64,000 bases of DNA from Tyto alba. Lineage: Eukaryota; Chordata; Aves; Strigiformes; Tytonidae. The first letter of the stretch is position 1. Each line of letters starts with the position of its first letter. Position numbers and translations under genes: made by a program. Shown one piece after another: positions 12,777 to 26,782 of this stretch. The stretch lies in contig NW_024881322.1 in NCBI RefSeq assembly GCF_018691265.1, positions 8,979,989-9,043,988 on the forward strand, given 5' to 3'. A model generated the notes under the pieces. It was not told where the DNA came from. It saw nothing but the letters and a program-made list of their open reading frames with translations, and did no database searches.

Positions 12777-15700
12777 CTCACGAACGAGGGTTCATTGACA
12801 CTAGTGTTTCAATCAGCCTGCAAAGAGTGTTTTATCTAATTTGCTGATGAGCTCAGGCAAAACCATCCTGTTCGTTCAGTTCCTTGGTCTAGTGCTAAAC
12901 ACATGTACCACCGCAGCTTGTACCATCCACCCATGTTCCCCAGGGACTCTCCACCCAAGGACAAGTGCTCAGATGATGTCTGCCCTGCTTTTGTGATAGC
13001 ACAGAAAAATCCTTTTTTCAAAGTCAATGTTAATCTAAGAAGACCAAATATATTAACAGCAATGTGCTAGCGATAAAACAGCCTTACCAGGCTAACAGCT
13101 TTAGAGGAAAAGATGCTGATATTGTCTCTGTAACTATAATTACTTAATAGGCATTTAAAGCAACAACATAATTACTTAGCCCTCACTGTAACTGCGCCTT
13201 GGAATTTCACAAAACTGATAAAAAATGAAACACCAAGTGTCATTGCAACACACACAGTTTCTACGTGGTGTAGTCCCTTACCATGCAAAAGGCTAATAAG
13301 ATGGGCCAAGGAAGACGGGGAATTTGCCATGGGGATGTTGGACCCCAGAGGATGCAAGTCTGTGCCACAACCACTCAGCTGTTCCTGTCCCAGGTGGGAA
13401 AGTCCGAGTTTGGGTTTCACAACTAAAAACTCCCATGTTTAACCTGGTATAAATGATGGCAACATGGTTTATCCCCTGCTTGCCTGCTCTCCTCAGCTGA
13501 CAGGCAAGGAGGAAGAGGAGGAAGGAGCATGAGCACATTTCCAAGAAGACCACGTTGCTTCTCGCTAGCTGTGTTTTTCAAAGCAAGCCAGACACCGTTC
13601 CTCTGTGTATCAGTTCAATCTCCACCAGAGGTAGAGCTGTAATTCAGAGGAGTACTTCAAAAGACCACTTTATCCCACTCATTACCTTTTCTACAAAAGG
13701 TTGTGCTACCACCTCTCAGATCACATCCTCCTGTATTCCCTGGGACATTTGTTTCAGGAGAATAAGGTTTAAGAACAAGCATGCAGGGAAGCTACCTTAA
13801 CGTGGTGGCCTCTGTGATTAATTGAGCTGTCTATAACACCATCAATGCCCATGTTTGAGTGCACGAGCATTTGAATGAAGACAGGTTGAGTGCCAAGGAG
13901 CCAGTTCTGCCCATCAGTTACAGGTACAGGATGCCAAGCTGCCTGCCCTGGGGAGCCTCTGCTTCTCCTGCACCCTGCCAGCCCCCCAGCCACAGCACAC
14001 CAGGCTCCTGCGGCACAACAGCCCCCAGAAAGCGAGGGAAACCCTAATCTGAGACCACAAGCATAAAAGCAACGTCAGGGAGACTCCAGGCACCTCACTA
14101 AGAGACTTCATGAAGGGCTGAAGGAAAAATGTGCCAACCAGGCATCTGCCAAAAATCCTATCGACCACCTCTGCCAGCCACAGCAGTTTTTTTTGCTTTG
14201 CCACACATCTGCAATTTACACAGGATGCTCAGAATTTCCCCCTCATCTTTCCTTGGGGCAGTGATGGATTTTCCCAGAGGTTTGCTGAGCTCACCGAGTA
14301 GCTCACGCAGTCACTTGTGTTATGGAAAAGCGTACAGAAAGGGCCATCATCCAGGTTGGTGCACCTTAGCCCACAGAGCAAGAAGGTCGGTCCCACCACC
14401 CCAACCTCAGCTGGAAGCAAGTTCCAGGCAACATGAGTCAAAGCGTAGGTGTAAGAAGTGGATTCTTTTACTCAACTTCAAATATTAAATACCTTTCTGA
14501 AGCAATTGCTGACCTTCTAAAAACATCATTTTCATTCATTCACGCCATTTTCAATACTAAATTTTAAATATTATTCAGAGGAATGATTTGTCCTTTTCAA
14601 ATTGCCATTATATTCATCCAGACACACATATTTTTTATTTAAATGCCTCTTTTTAATTCTATTTTACTGTAATACTGAAAGCAAAGTGAGTAAACATTGT
14701 CTACACTTTGAATTCCTCCTTAATTGCATCACTTCAAGACTTCACACCACATTGATCTTGTTGTGGGGTTCTGAGACTTTTTCTTTATCTTCTTTGAAAC
14801 ATACCTGCCCAGAGGTGGGAGTCAGAGCTGTGCTTCCCAGCCTGCTTGCCATTCAAAGAAGGGCCCCACGGTCCTACAACGTCCCCAGCCCTTCTCCTGG
14901 CTGCAGGAGGTCACGACACATCTTAGCCATGCCTGCACGCCTGTCTGCTCTCCAGCACCCTGACAGTGCAATATTATGGATGCCAGTACAGCTGTGCAGA
15001 TGCACGCAAGGTGGCTTTTCATCTGACTGGGCAGGATCCCCAGGTCACCTCAACTCAGAGACATATCTGCCTAAACATTCAGGACCAGCTCTGCTGCAGC
15101 TACTTCACTTTTGTCATCAGAGCTACTGAGATAAAAGCTTTGCGCCTCTGCTTTTATGCCAGCTACAATCTTTAAATCCCTGACTGCAGAGTTGATATGC
15201 TCCCAGCCCTTTAGCCACCCCGTCCTCATTAGTACACAGACAGCAACGTCACACCGAGGACCATCACAGTGCTGCAGGTTTCAGGCTCACCCCGAAACAC
15301 ACCCTTGTCCCTAGCTGTAAGCCAGTGCTTGAGAAAAGAGGGGATTTAAAACCAGCCTAAACACAAATAAAAACAATGTAGACTATTTCCAGAATAGCAA
15401 AATTCCATTAGTTCTGCATTTCCATTTTAAGTGAGGATTCCTATCTGGGTTACATATTAGTATCTCATCTAGTTACACAGCATACAAAGGACAGCATTTT
15501 GACATAGGAACTTTTACACTGAAATGAGCTCAGTTTCTGTAGTTACTTGCAGAAGAAACATATAGAGAATATGAAAAGGCAAGGAAAGTTGAGCATAATT
15601 TTCTAGAGCTCCAGCATGTACAATTTAGAGATAACATCATCTCAAACACTGAACAGAAAGCAAATCCCAGTCATTTTGGACAGTGACTGACCACCCTTTG

Positions 15701-16059
15701 ATTGAAGATGATGATGTGCATTCAGTATCTCCAGATTCCTTGTTGTACTGAGCTTCATTCCCGATCGATTAGCAGATACTATGCTGTGCTGCCAGACAGC
15801 AAACTGATCTCAGTTAGCATCTATATATTCTTTCAGTCAGACCACAGTAATTCAGGATTTCTAGGTGCCAAGTGTCCTGGATATGCAAGACTCCAGCAAC
15901 TCCTTCAGGCCTCTGTGTGTCCCTCCAGAAAAACAGGAGGCTACTGGATCTGGCCCACTCAATATGGGCTGCTACTGGGTACTGAGTCATGTTCAACACA
16001 TCAGTCATTTTTTCAGCACTTCAATGCCTGGAACAACTGCTAAAAGCCTCCCTGTGCCA

Positions 16060-16288
16060 GGGAAAGTTTAGATTGGATATTAGGAAAATTTCTTCACTGG
16101 AAGGGCTATCAAACGCTGGAACAGGCTGCCCAGGGAAGTGGTGGAGTTGCCATCCCTGGAGGTATTTAGAAGATGTGTAGACGTGGTCCTTGGGGACATG
16201 GTTTAGAAGTGGACTTGGCAGTGTTAGGTTAATGGTTGGACTCGATGGACTTAAGGGTTTTTTCCAACCTAAATGATTCTATGATTCT
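16060..16288 (+). mobile_element. CR1 LINE 3' end
   Basis: The plus-strand CR1 3' terminus includes TTAGATTGGATATTAGGAA, GAACAGGCTGCCCAGGGAAG, TGGTTGGACTCGATGGAC and the tail ATGATTCTATGATTCT. Only about 230 bp remain. It lies in the intergenic region; no target-site duplication is evident, as usual for CR1. Confidence 0.93.
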
Positions 16289-19200
16289 AAAACACTTTTG
16301 TCCCAGGATAGAAACAGCTGACCAGTGCTTGAGAGGACAGTCTGCACCCAATACCTGGCCTTCTGGGTGATATAGATGGCACCTACGTAAAGCAGTGCAA
16401 AGCCTGCTTGCTTTGATTGTTCAATAAAACCAAATACCAGAATCAGGAGAGTTATTCTTATACTTTCTAGCAGTTTTATCCCAAACTCTCTCCAGATCTC
16501 TGGCTGTTTGAACTGAACACAAGCAAGCTTGAGGACTTTGCTCCTCTTGTATTTAGCATGGTTCAATTGCTTTGCTTTTCTTCCTGGATTTTCAGGGGTA
16601 TGTTGGTGTTGACTATTGGCATCACACAACCTGGGGATAACTTTATTCTTTCTCTTTTGAGCCATTTCTTCAGTCTGAGGCTTTCCTTCATGTATCACAC
16701 AATTGTTTTCTTCTCTTCCTATCTGGGAAGAGTGTGGGGGGAGACTAAATAAAGTAACAAAAACTACCTTACACAGGGTACCTCAGACATGGATATAGCT
16801 TCACCCTACAATACAAGCTCACATCATACACTTTCCTTCTCCTGTGCATGCACATGCAAAGCTGGTGACTGCTCAGGTGATAATCAGTATTTATCGTGTA
16901 TCTTATTTATCATATTTATCATGCACTTCCTCTTCCTCTGCTAATCAAAAAGTCTGAATATAAGTTTCAACAGTTGTCATGAAATATTAATCATTTTTTA
17001 AACAATGGAAAAAGACTTCTGCAACTTCAATGTGGAATTTTTCTACCTCTGGAACAGAAGACCTCTCAAGTACTGGTGTCAGGGGAGGTATTCAGCCATG
17101 GTCAGTTCTCTACCCAAGACACATTCAGAATCTTGCACTGCTTAGTCTCACAGATGCTCAACTTCAACATCAAAACCAGACCTCACTTTTTGCAACAAAC
17201 AAGTCTAACAATTCAGGCTCTAGGGAGGGACTTCGTAATGTACAACAAGTTTATTAGAGGGCTTGCCATGGGTTTCCAGCCTTCCCCCACCTTCAGCTCC
17301 CAGCTGTTGGCTGCACATGTCCCCTTCTATGCCTATGTTGCTCAAACACTTTAAATTAGCTTTAATTTCAGCCGCACAGTAAGTATTATTTCAACCAGTT
17401 CCTCTATCCAGTTCCCTGTGTGACTGCATGAACACCTCGGCTAACCAAAGGAGGGGGTGGTGGAGAGGGAGAGCCAGCAGACCACGCTTTCTGGCAGCAA
17501 CAGCAGTTTGTGGACCCCTGACATTGGCTTTGTACCCAGAAAACAGGCAGCCTTTCAAATGGTCAAAGCTTCCCAAAAGAGGAGTCTGGTGAAATGTACT
17601 CTGAGGACAAAGCATGTGGGGGTACCGAGGGGGAAAAGTCTGAGCCAGCATTGCGTGTAGCAGTGACCCGCTGTTGGGATACACATCTGCCCTCCGACCG
17701 CACAGCACACAAATGCAGTTGTATGCACGTCCAGGCACTGGAACACCCACAAACGTGGCATAGTTAATGCCTCCAAAAATAGCACAAGCCAAAGTTAAGA
17801 CTGTGTGTGACAGTTAATTTACTCTTTCTTCTTGCACGTGGACATAACACAATATAGAAGAGAATTACTACCGCAAAGGATATTTGTTTAATATAGTGCA
17901 CGGAATAGACTATTCTGATTAATTCTTTTTCATTAGTTTAACTTATCCCCAAGTGTTCAGTGTATGGCCACACACCTTCTTTACCCTGTGCTTTTCAGAT
18001 GTGCTGCCTTAAGTTTTTATTTCATACCCTCCACTGCACCGTGAGCTTGCATTAGACACATCCTTGAAATTATCTCCCTGACACCCTTGTGAGGAAGCCT
18101 ATCGTTCCAACCCTACAGACACAGAAGTGTTTTGCATCATATAGTCTGAATTTATATTTTCAGATTAAACCTCCTAATGGCTTCATAGGTAGTTGTGAGT
18201 GCTCAGCACTTTTTGAAGCAAATTTCACTTCCATTGGTAAAGGGGCCCAAGGCTGGAGAAGCCTTGTTAACCCCTTAGTTTGGTTAACTTAGTTAAACTA
18301 TCAGTAGATAATAAAAGGGGTACAATATAACTCAACCACATCTTAGGAAACAACCTGCTTTATCACGGAAACATCCATCACTGTCTCCCCCAGAACTGTC
18401 TCCAGGTCAAATGGAAACACAAATGCAGACACAGTCCCATGCTTCACACCCTTGCTGTCTCCAACCCAGCCCCCTTGAACCTGTGCACCACACAAAACCC
18501 ACAGAAATCCCTCTGCTCCGCAGCTTGCCTTTCAATCCTGCGCTGGTGTCAGGGGCTTGACACGTGGCTACAAACCCCACGGCCCCCTGGCAGCCCCCCT
18601 CCCAGTGCCTGTTGCCCCCTGGTCCAGCCTTGCCCCTCATCCCACCCACTGCAGGACCCGGAGCTGAACCTACCTGCAGCTCTCTCTGGCTTGCTGCTGT
18701 GCTCTTGGGAGGGAGGACGACAGTGCCCACGGACCAGATGATGACACGCCAGAGTTTCCACAGCTCTTCAAGTAACATTCAAACAACAGGGCTGTCGTGG
18801 ACCTCCCTGCAGCCGGTGCTCATCCCACCTGTGCTGACTCAGCGCTGCTCTAAGGGATGCAGCTGCAGCAATCAGCCCCGAGCCCTCAGGGCACGGTGGG
18901 TGCCATGAAATGGTCAGGGAGATGCACCTGCTCCTTGAGCACAGCCTATGGACATAAGGCAGGAGAAGGGCTTTTTTTCTGGAGGGGGTGGATGGAGATA
19001 CTATCTCAAATTTAGGCTGGTGCAGCTGTTGTGTCTTATGGATAACTTGTAGGCATCCTGACCCCTTCTGATGAAAGGTCTTTCTCGTCCACCTGCGTGC
19101 AGAGCTGCGGGGGAAAAAGCTCTGAAATACAAGCACTTGACAAAGGAAAAAAATGGTAGCCCTATGAACAGTGAAGCCTGTTCTCCTTAGCTTCCCCTTC

Positions 19201-21642
19201 CCTTTACCACCTTTTCCCTATATCCTTACATCTGCCCAGGCAAGAGACAATAGCATTGTGGCTGGGGCAGAGGTACTCGGGCAGCTAGGTTCTGCTGGGT
19301 TTGTGGTGGGGGAGGTAATGCTGATCTCTCTTGCCTTCCTCCTGTCTACCAGTTTCATCAAAGCCTGTAAAAAAATTATCTTTAAGAGCTCTACCTCCCC
19401 ATCAAATTTGATTGTTGAAAAAAACACTGAAAAAAAGCCGGTATTGACTGTGTGTGTCTTCCTCCATGATGCCTTTTCTCCTTTGTCGTTCCAAGGTTTC
19501 CTGTGGCTGTGTGATGAATGAGATTACGTACTCAGTTGATGTAAAAACCAATTTATTTTGCCAGGTGAGTTTCATCTAGACCAATTTCTGGTTTACTCCA
19601 CTGACTGTGAAAGTTCACGCTAGCATGCAAGCTGGCCAGGAGAGAATTACTTTTTCAATGGCACTCCAGCTTATGCTGGTCTGTCACATATGTGGAATTA
19701 CAGCTTTAATCAGACTAAATCCTTCCACCATTTTAAAATCACTGACCTGGGAAAGCCTTTAGAAGATTGTATTTAACATTTTCATACCTGTATTTTGTGT
19801 TAGCCATTCTCTCAGAGTTAAATTAACTTTTTTTTTTTTCTTCAAATGTTTGCCATTTTTTTTTTTAATTTCTTTTTTATACACTCAATGAAAAAGACTA
19901 TTTTATTACTGTTTTTCTGTAAGTTAATGTGATTGCTGTGTTTCCCCTCAGTCTTTCAATCTTTCTCAGTGAGAGATTTCTAGGAGGTGGTATTACAGCT
20001 TGTACAAATTATGGGGTTCAGGCTTCAGTAATTCTGAGGAAGTAGAAAATCTTTACCTCAGGGAAAGTTTAGCTCATGCTCCTCTAAATTCTTCCAAAAT
20101 CAAACACATGTGCTAGTAAGTGGACAATGAAGTTTCGTCCAGTGATGAGACTGAATCCAATCACTCATGAAACAAAGCCTGAGGAAAATGGGCTCTTGGG
20201 TGTTAGAAAAGTGGACTAAAACCAAAGGCAACCTCCCCAGAGTCTCTGGAGGGGCACTTGAATGGCATTTTACCTGGCAGTGATAGCTGCTAGGGATGAA
20301 ATCTGGTTGAACACTGGCATGTCAGCGATGCCGGGCAGCGTGCTGCACGGCGACAGCCCACAGCACGGTACGTGGCCTTCCCAGCTTTGAGCGTGTCCTC
20401 CGGATGGACCTTACTGGTTGCTCGCTGCCACCCATCTTTTTCTCACAGTTGTGAATCAGGTAGTCACACAGGAATCAATGGAGTTCATTTACAGGGTCTA
20501 CTTCCAAGAATGTAAGTAACATTCAGAAAGATTTGCTGCAATGGACATCTGCCAGTGACTCCGCAGAAATAATGGATACAGAGAATAAGATGAGCCAGTA
20601 AGAGAATTTGGCTCCTTCGCCTTTTACCTTAAAATGGTCTCTCTGCTCACTTATCCTCTGCTACCAGCTGAGACGCACTAGTGAAGGATGGCCTGCAGTC
20701 ACACTGTGCCATAAGGAAGAAAATATGAAAGGGTATCAGGAGACCAGGGACTGGTGGAGACTGTCTGTACTGTTCATCCTCAGCTGCATTTCCAAATTGT
20801 GTGCTTCCCTCCTCCTTGGCTCTTACCAAGTGTAATCTGACCCATCAAAAACAGATCAGCATGATTCTGTAACACTGTCAGAAAACACCTTCTAGCTTTT
20901 TGGTCACTTTATCAGAGGAAATTGCCTTGATTTGTGAAGCTTTCAGTAAAACTTGTATGTATATTTTTTTGTCTTTTCTTTCCACAAACTTGCAGGAGCA
21001 AGTTCCAGAAGGAAATGTGGACATTTATAGAGCAGCATCAAAAAGTACATCACTGTTGTTGTGTATTTGTGAAATGTGAATAGGGGAGCATAGAGCAGAT
21101 AACTTTCCATCATAGTTGCTTGCTCTGCACAAGTGGCATTTAAATCCCTTTATTCAGAGTGGAGCATTACCTATAGCACAAAGGCACTGGGTGAAACAGA
21201 ATGGTAATAAGGAAATTAAAAAAGGGAGGAAACACAGTGTGAGGTAAGAGGGAACGCTAAGGTCCTGTGCCTCACCACACTGACAGTAAATATGACAGCA
21301 CAGCACCCATGTGCTGCCTGAGAGCGCCTAGATGATTTGAGACAATTCAGAAAACACACCAGTACAAAGATAAACAGAAGTTAAGCTGGCAAACAACATC
21401 ATGAAATAACATCAACCAGCCACAAATAACTCAAATTTAGTGGTTTTAAACAGCCCAGACATGTCACCTTCTGTTTTAAAAACTCTGCGAGCAGAGGGAG
21501 TGATTGCATAGGTTACATGTTCATTAAGCACAGCTCTTCATGAAAGCTTTCCAACTGAACTACTTGGTGTAGCAGAACACCACCCTCCTGTTTTCTCCTC
21601 AGTGACTTGTCTCAATGTGCTTTAACATCAGTCTTAGGAAGT

Positions 21643-21665
21643 AAAAAAAAAAAAAAAAAAAAAAA
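21643..21665. repeat. A23 homopolymer
   Basis: Twenty-three adenines in intergenic DNA with no recognisable retroelement upstream. Confidence 0.95.
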
Positions 21666-22717
21666 GCCTCAGAGCAGAAAGATTGTGTAATTCTTCACGT
21701 GCAGCAAAAAACATTTAGCAAGCTACATTCAAAGCAGAAGAGCAGATTGGAAAAGTGCTCGCTGAGGAGCATATAATATTTTTAAAACGAAAAATGTATT
21801 TCTTGAAAGACTTCCAAGATTTACTGTAACTACTGTTATACAGATAGACTGGAGTAAGCTACTAGTTGGGTATCAGTTTCTCTCCCTTGTTTTAAACCAG
21901 ATCCGGGGGTTAAAGTTTTGCTCTAAGTAGCCAATGCCAAGTGACTGACTTCATCAATATTTCTTTCTTGAAGTTGGGCCAGAACTACACACCCTAGAAT
22001 GAAAGCACACAAAATCATTCGTGACTTTTGAGAAGCCATTCCTTCACCCCATTTGTGCTAAAATTTGTTCATTATGTTGCTAGTGATTACCAATCCCAAT
22101 AATCCCTAATTTTTCTGCTGCAACCTTGAGAAGAATCCTAATCCTAAATAGTCTTCTATAAAATCAGTAATAAATATGAGTATTTTGAATGCAGCAGCTA
22201 TGGCAAGAAGTTCTTTGATGTCCAGTGTGTCTCTTCTGTGCTCTTCTACTTTGTTACTTACAATTAAACAGATCAGATTACAATCCTTTCAAAGGATTAC
22301 ATCACGATACAGTATATGACATTTGTCCACAGTGGTCGTAAATTGCAGTCGAAGTAGGGCAAACTTGGCCAAATCACCACTATGACCTAACACAGATGTC
22401 ATTCTGATTCATAGGAGCTTGACTTAATTCTTCAGAAAACCACACTTCTGGATTTGCTGATTAGGTTAGTAGGAATATACTTAATCCTCACTAAAGTTGA
22501 ACCCAGCCCCTACTAGATCACCAGTTCAAGACCACAGAGAAGACAAGATGGTCTGATCATAGCTGCAGTCAGCTCCTACCATGACAGCACAGTGCTCTGG
22601 GTAGCTTACTGTGGTGAGCACCTGTGTCACAGAAATGAGTTGAGACCTGCTACATACGAAATTTGTAGCCAAGAAAGTTATTTTCAGACCATATAAACAA
22701 GCACAAATGACGTGTGG

Positions 22718-22740
22718 TTTTTTTTTTTTTTTTTTTTTTT
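22718..22740. repeat. T23 homopolymer
   Basis: Twenty-three thymines followed by a short pyrimidine stretch (CCTTCCCTTTC). Intergenic. Confidence 0.95.
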
Positions 22741-23614
22741 CCTTCCCTTTCTGTGAGGTCCTGATGATGATGTGTACTCCAGGTTTACATCCTTGTAATA
22801 AGCCCAGGCTCTTTTCAACTCATTAGTAAGTGAATTGCAGAGCAATGGAGAATGACGACAGACTGTCCTGGCACAAGAACACCAGCTAACACAGTCAGCT
22901 TCAAGCACCCAGTTCACTGGCATGAGCCAAGCATTTTGACAAGGTTTAGAACTAAAGAGGTCATGTTTGGAAGACACAAACACCTTTTCAGTTTCAGCAA
23001 TGCAATTTTGCTCAATTCTATTCTGTCCAGTTTTATTCCATTTCCCAGCATCAAAGTGAAACAGAGTAAGATGAAATAGAACACAGAAAAAACAGAAAAG
23101 CAAACTCCAAATACAGTCTGACTTTATTGAAACCATGTTTCCTTTCGGCAGTCCTGCTGCACCTTGACACTGCAAGTATTTATGCTTTTCAATTTATTTC
23201 AATTGAAACTTTATTGCATTGCTACTTCCTTATGTGTATGGACAATCATAAAAAAAAGAAACAAACAGTGCTGACAGGTTTCTTTCTAAATTCAGTTATC
23301 CATTCAGTTGCACATTGAGGGTTCAAAGGAAGGCAACATGTCACAGGCTCCTAATTCAAAAGTGCCTTTACAATCCCTTTTTATTTCAGGCAAAAATCTA
23401 ATGGATGAAGCTAACCTGCAACTATTCAAGTAAATAGCCAAGACATCATTTGCTTAAAAATGAGTTACAGATTCTGACAGCACCACTTGCTGAGTAACAT
23501 TTGACTGATTTTAAGCGTTGAGGGTAGAAAACTCCAAGATTAAAGTGCTGAAAAAAGGCATGGAACACAACTTGGTTTTGATCATTTTCTTACCACTTCT
23601 CCCTTCTCAAAATA

Positions 23615-23620
23615 TTTATT
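23615..23620 (-). terminator. Candidate distal poly(A) signal AATAAA
   Basis: AATAAA on the minus strand about 4.9 kb after the stop codon, followed at 25-60 nt by GTGGTAAG and GTTGTGTTCC, a plausible GU-rich element. It would imply a long 3' UTR; unverified. Confidence 0.25.
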
Positions 23621-26600
23621 CCTTATAAATTATGTAATAATGCAAAACACGGCCAAAAAGTATCAAATCAACAATACCATATGCAGCAGCCTGTAGGATG
23701 ATAACTGCAGCTAAATCCAGGAAGGATCTAGAACAAAGAAAACTAAGATTAAGGAAAACATCTACTCCTAGCACCTTTATACAACTTGTGTTTTGAGTTG
23801 AATGGCCTTCGAAATACTTTAGGAATACAAAAATTTCTACTCTACCCATCTATACTAAGCTTGATTCTAACTTTAGGTTATTTTTGAGCAGTGGAAGATA
23901 AACTTATCCAAAAAAAAAAGATGCCTTGTATTTTCATAATCAAAATCAAAGAAAAGCAAGGCAGTAATTCAGGCACCATCATAAAGCTAATTCAGGAAAA
24001 AAAATAGGAGGCATCCTACTCTGGGGTATTTTTGGCCTTTGCTACCTTTCTTTAGCTAAGAAAAAAACAAAACAAAACAGAAGTGGGATTTTTAGAAACA
24101 GTTAAACTATAAAAGCCAATACTTCAGAAGAGGCTAGGATATTCTGCAGAACTCAGGCAGAGATATCTACAGCAAAACACTAACTGCATCCTAAGACACT
24201 CTAGGGACTTGTAGTCAGAGAAGCTGAGCAACCAGTTACTCAGTAACATGAAGATGATACAGCTCAAGTGTCTAAACGCAGCAATAATTAGTAATGAAGG
24301 TAAGAACTTGGTGCACTGGCTTTTCAAATAAGCTTGTTCAAGTCTGAAGAATGAATTCGAGTGACGTGTTTCCTTTCAGATGAACATCAAAAGGACAGGT
24401 GTTGTCCCTTTAGTGGTTGTTCTGTTCCAGGCTCAGCATTATCTTTAAATAAGATCCAGTAAGCATTTTGATATTCTTCAGGCTAAAAGCTAGATCTCGT
24501 CCTTCCTGCCAAACAGCCAAAGCAAGTGCTGCTTGCACTCGAGAATCCATTTATACATTGATAATCTGGACAGGGTGGAAGACTGGCCACAGGGATCCTG
24601 CCTGAGTCCTCAGTCAGATATGAAACCAGTATTATTCATTCATTACAGTGTTCTATCCATATCTTATGATTTATTGCCAATAAATGTTCCATACATGCTG
24701 TAATAGGAAGTAATAAAGTTGAACTACTACATAATGAGCCCACTCAACTGACTATTTCAGGCATTATATGAATTTCATCGATAATGGAGAATTACAGCAC
24801 AAAAATCAGAAACCAAACCAATTTGCTGAAAAGGAAGATTCCACCTAATTCTGTAAATCCTTCTACTCCTCTGCTCCGACCCAACAGGTCATCTTAAAGC
24901 TCTGCTATAGACAGTTTATCATAACGTTTGACTTTATACTGAAACAGAAGTGCTCATGTCCTATAGCCACAGCTGATGTTTATCACAGCACTGCGAGGTT
25001 TCACTGCCCAAGCAATTCGCACACAGCTGACCAGCTCTCAGATTTAGAAGCCCTGCATGCCATTTTATGTCCCCAGTCTTAATTTCACTCAAAGTGTAAT
25101 TATTCCTTAAAATCTAAACTCTTATTAATATTCAAACAGTGAAGTCTTCCTTCTGCATCACATCTGCCACCCTCCTCTCTCCTCGTAGTACAATACATAG
25201 AAAAGCACTACTACCAGTCAGGATTTGGATTCCTTCATTCTGTTGTTGAAACAACTCAGGAGCGCCTTATTCTTCTGGGTTTAAAAATATCATGTTGGTT
25301 TACTGCAGCCCTTCGCATTATGCAACTTAGGCAAAACAACAGCATCTACAGAAACAACACAACAATGCAATCTGTAAACACAAGCCCCAAGCCCTAATTA
25401 CGATTTTGTAACTGCTTTCAACAATGCTGGTTTTGACAAGTCTGTGTTTATACTCTTCCTTACATACTTGTTTTTGTCGAAGGAGTTTTCTTTACTTACT
25501 TGGAGTGAGTCCCGTGCTGTGGAACTCAGCGTCTTAGTCATAAAAATCCAAGAGATCGATTCAGTTTCACTGTTTAAGCTGAATTACAAAAAAAAAAAGG
25601 CAAAGACAAAGGCATTTTTGTGATGGTAGGTGAGAAGGATGAAGTGCAAGGCAGTACTGAATAGGACTCTGCATCTTTGCTTCACAAAAGTGCATCATTT
25701 GGTTTCTATACTAAATACTGCAGTTTGCACAATTATCAGAAATTTGATACCAAACTGTAATTGTGCCCACTGTAATGAAGAAATTTATTGCACCCAAAGC
25801 TAGCAATATTTCAGATTCCAGCAGACAAATCTGTATGATCCAATATTACTAGAATGTAATAGAAACTGTTTTCTGTTAGTGAATTATTCCAGTCCTGTGC
25901 CTAAATTACATCAAGGCCAGCATGTATTTAAAAATGAACTTGAGTCACAGATTTATTGATTAGGATCTTGAAAAAGGAAAAACAACTTCAGTGAGAGATA
26001 TGAAATCTCAAATTTGTGTTTTCTAGTTCAAGTTGCAGTGTTAAGCATGTTAACATGGTGTTGCTATGTATAAAGTGTTGTATTCTATAAACGCAAATTC
26101 TTTCCTTTGGAATTGAGAGCAAATTACTGAGTTGACAATAAATTTGTAACATGACACACCCAATTAAAGAATTCCCATGTTTCTTCCCCACAATCACAGA
26201 TTGCATTTTTTTACTTCATATTTTTCTATTACTAGATTTTCTCACCTTAACATTAGATGACAATAGTTATTTGTGTTTAACACCAGTTCGAAGATAGGGT
26301 CAGTATAATATCCCTCAGTATAAGCTGAAAATTTAGTGTCTGGCAATGCACTTGGTAACAACAGCCTCCACAGCAAGCAAAGAACATTTTTACTAGAGTA
26401 CATGTTTGAACTTTAACTTTTCAATGTTGCTTCATTCTACCAGTATTTGGGCTTCACTCTTGATTACCTGAGTTTAGAAACAAAAAGAGTAACTTTGAAC
26501 TGCCTTCCAAGTTCACTTTGTTTTGTAAACACATATTTGATGTTTTTTCACGGTCTTTTCCCATATCCTACACTAATATTCTAAATAAAAAGGAGGCCAG

Positions 26601-26776
26601 AAAGAGGTGTGTGAGTTTGGTTTAATTATCTGAAGCATTTCTGTGCATTGTTTAGTTGAGGGTTCAGCTTCAGTCCTATCTGCTGTGGCCACTGTATTAA
26701 ACTTCAGTTTAACAGGGATAAGAGCAGAAACGTAACATCCTTCAGAAACATGAGAACAATTTCTATATTTTTCTTT

Positions 26777-26782
26777 TTTATT
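26777..26782 (-). terminator. Candidate poly(A) signal AATAAA (third)
   Basis: AATAAA on the minus strand about 1.73 kb after the stop codon. The following 45 nt include U/G-rich sequence (TTGTTCTCATGTTTC), making it a better context than the two proximal signals. Confidence 0.35.

Larger units (their letters stand above)
7751..16059. other. Intergenic, somewhat higher GC, no gene recognised
   Basis: A mixed-composition stretch containing the A26 run, the G-quadruplex motif and the CCAAT box listed separately. A 220-codon open frame (12,185-12,847, plus) is the longest in the window. It has no recognisable domain, its N-terminal part is proline/serine/threonine-rich, and it includes the G-run, so it is more likely chance than a gene. 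Confidence 0.55.
16289..23614. other. Intergenic, no gene recognised
   Basis: Contains a 139-codon minus-strand open frame abutting the CR1 tail (16,279-16,698), GC-rich patches near 18.5-18.9 and 20.3 kb, and the A23/T23 runs. No homology recognised. Confidence 0.55.

Noticed and set aside
14602..15129. 175-codon plus-strand open frame
   Set aside because: No recognisable domain, mixed low-information composition, no splice or promoter context, and overlapping frames on the opposite strand.
18400..18910. GC-rich patch with several overlapping frames, possible CpG island
   Set aside because: It is C/G-rich but with modest CpG density by eye and no exon or promoter motif next to it; not supported as a promoter.
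22684..23175. 163-codon minus-strand open frame
   Set aside because: Part of it is translated homopolymer (poly-lysine from the T23 run) and the rest shows no family motif.
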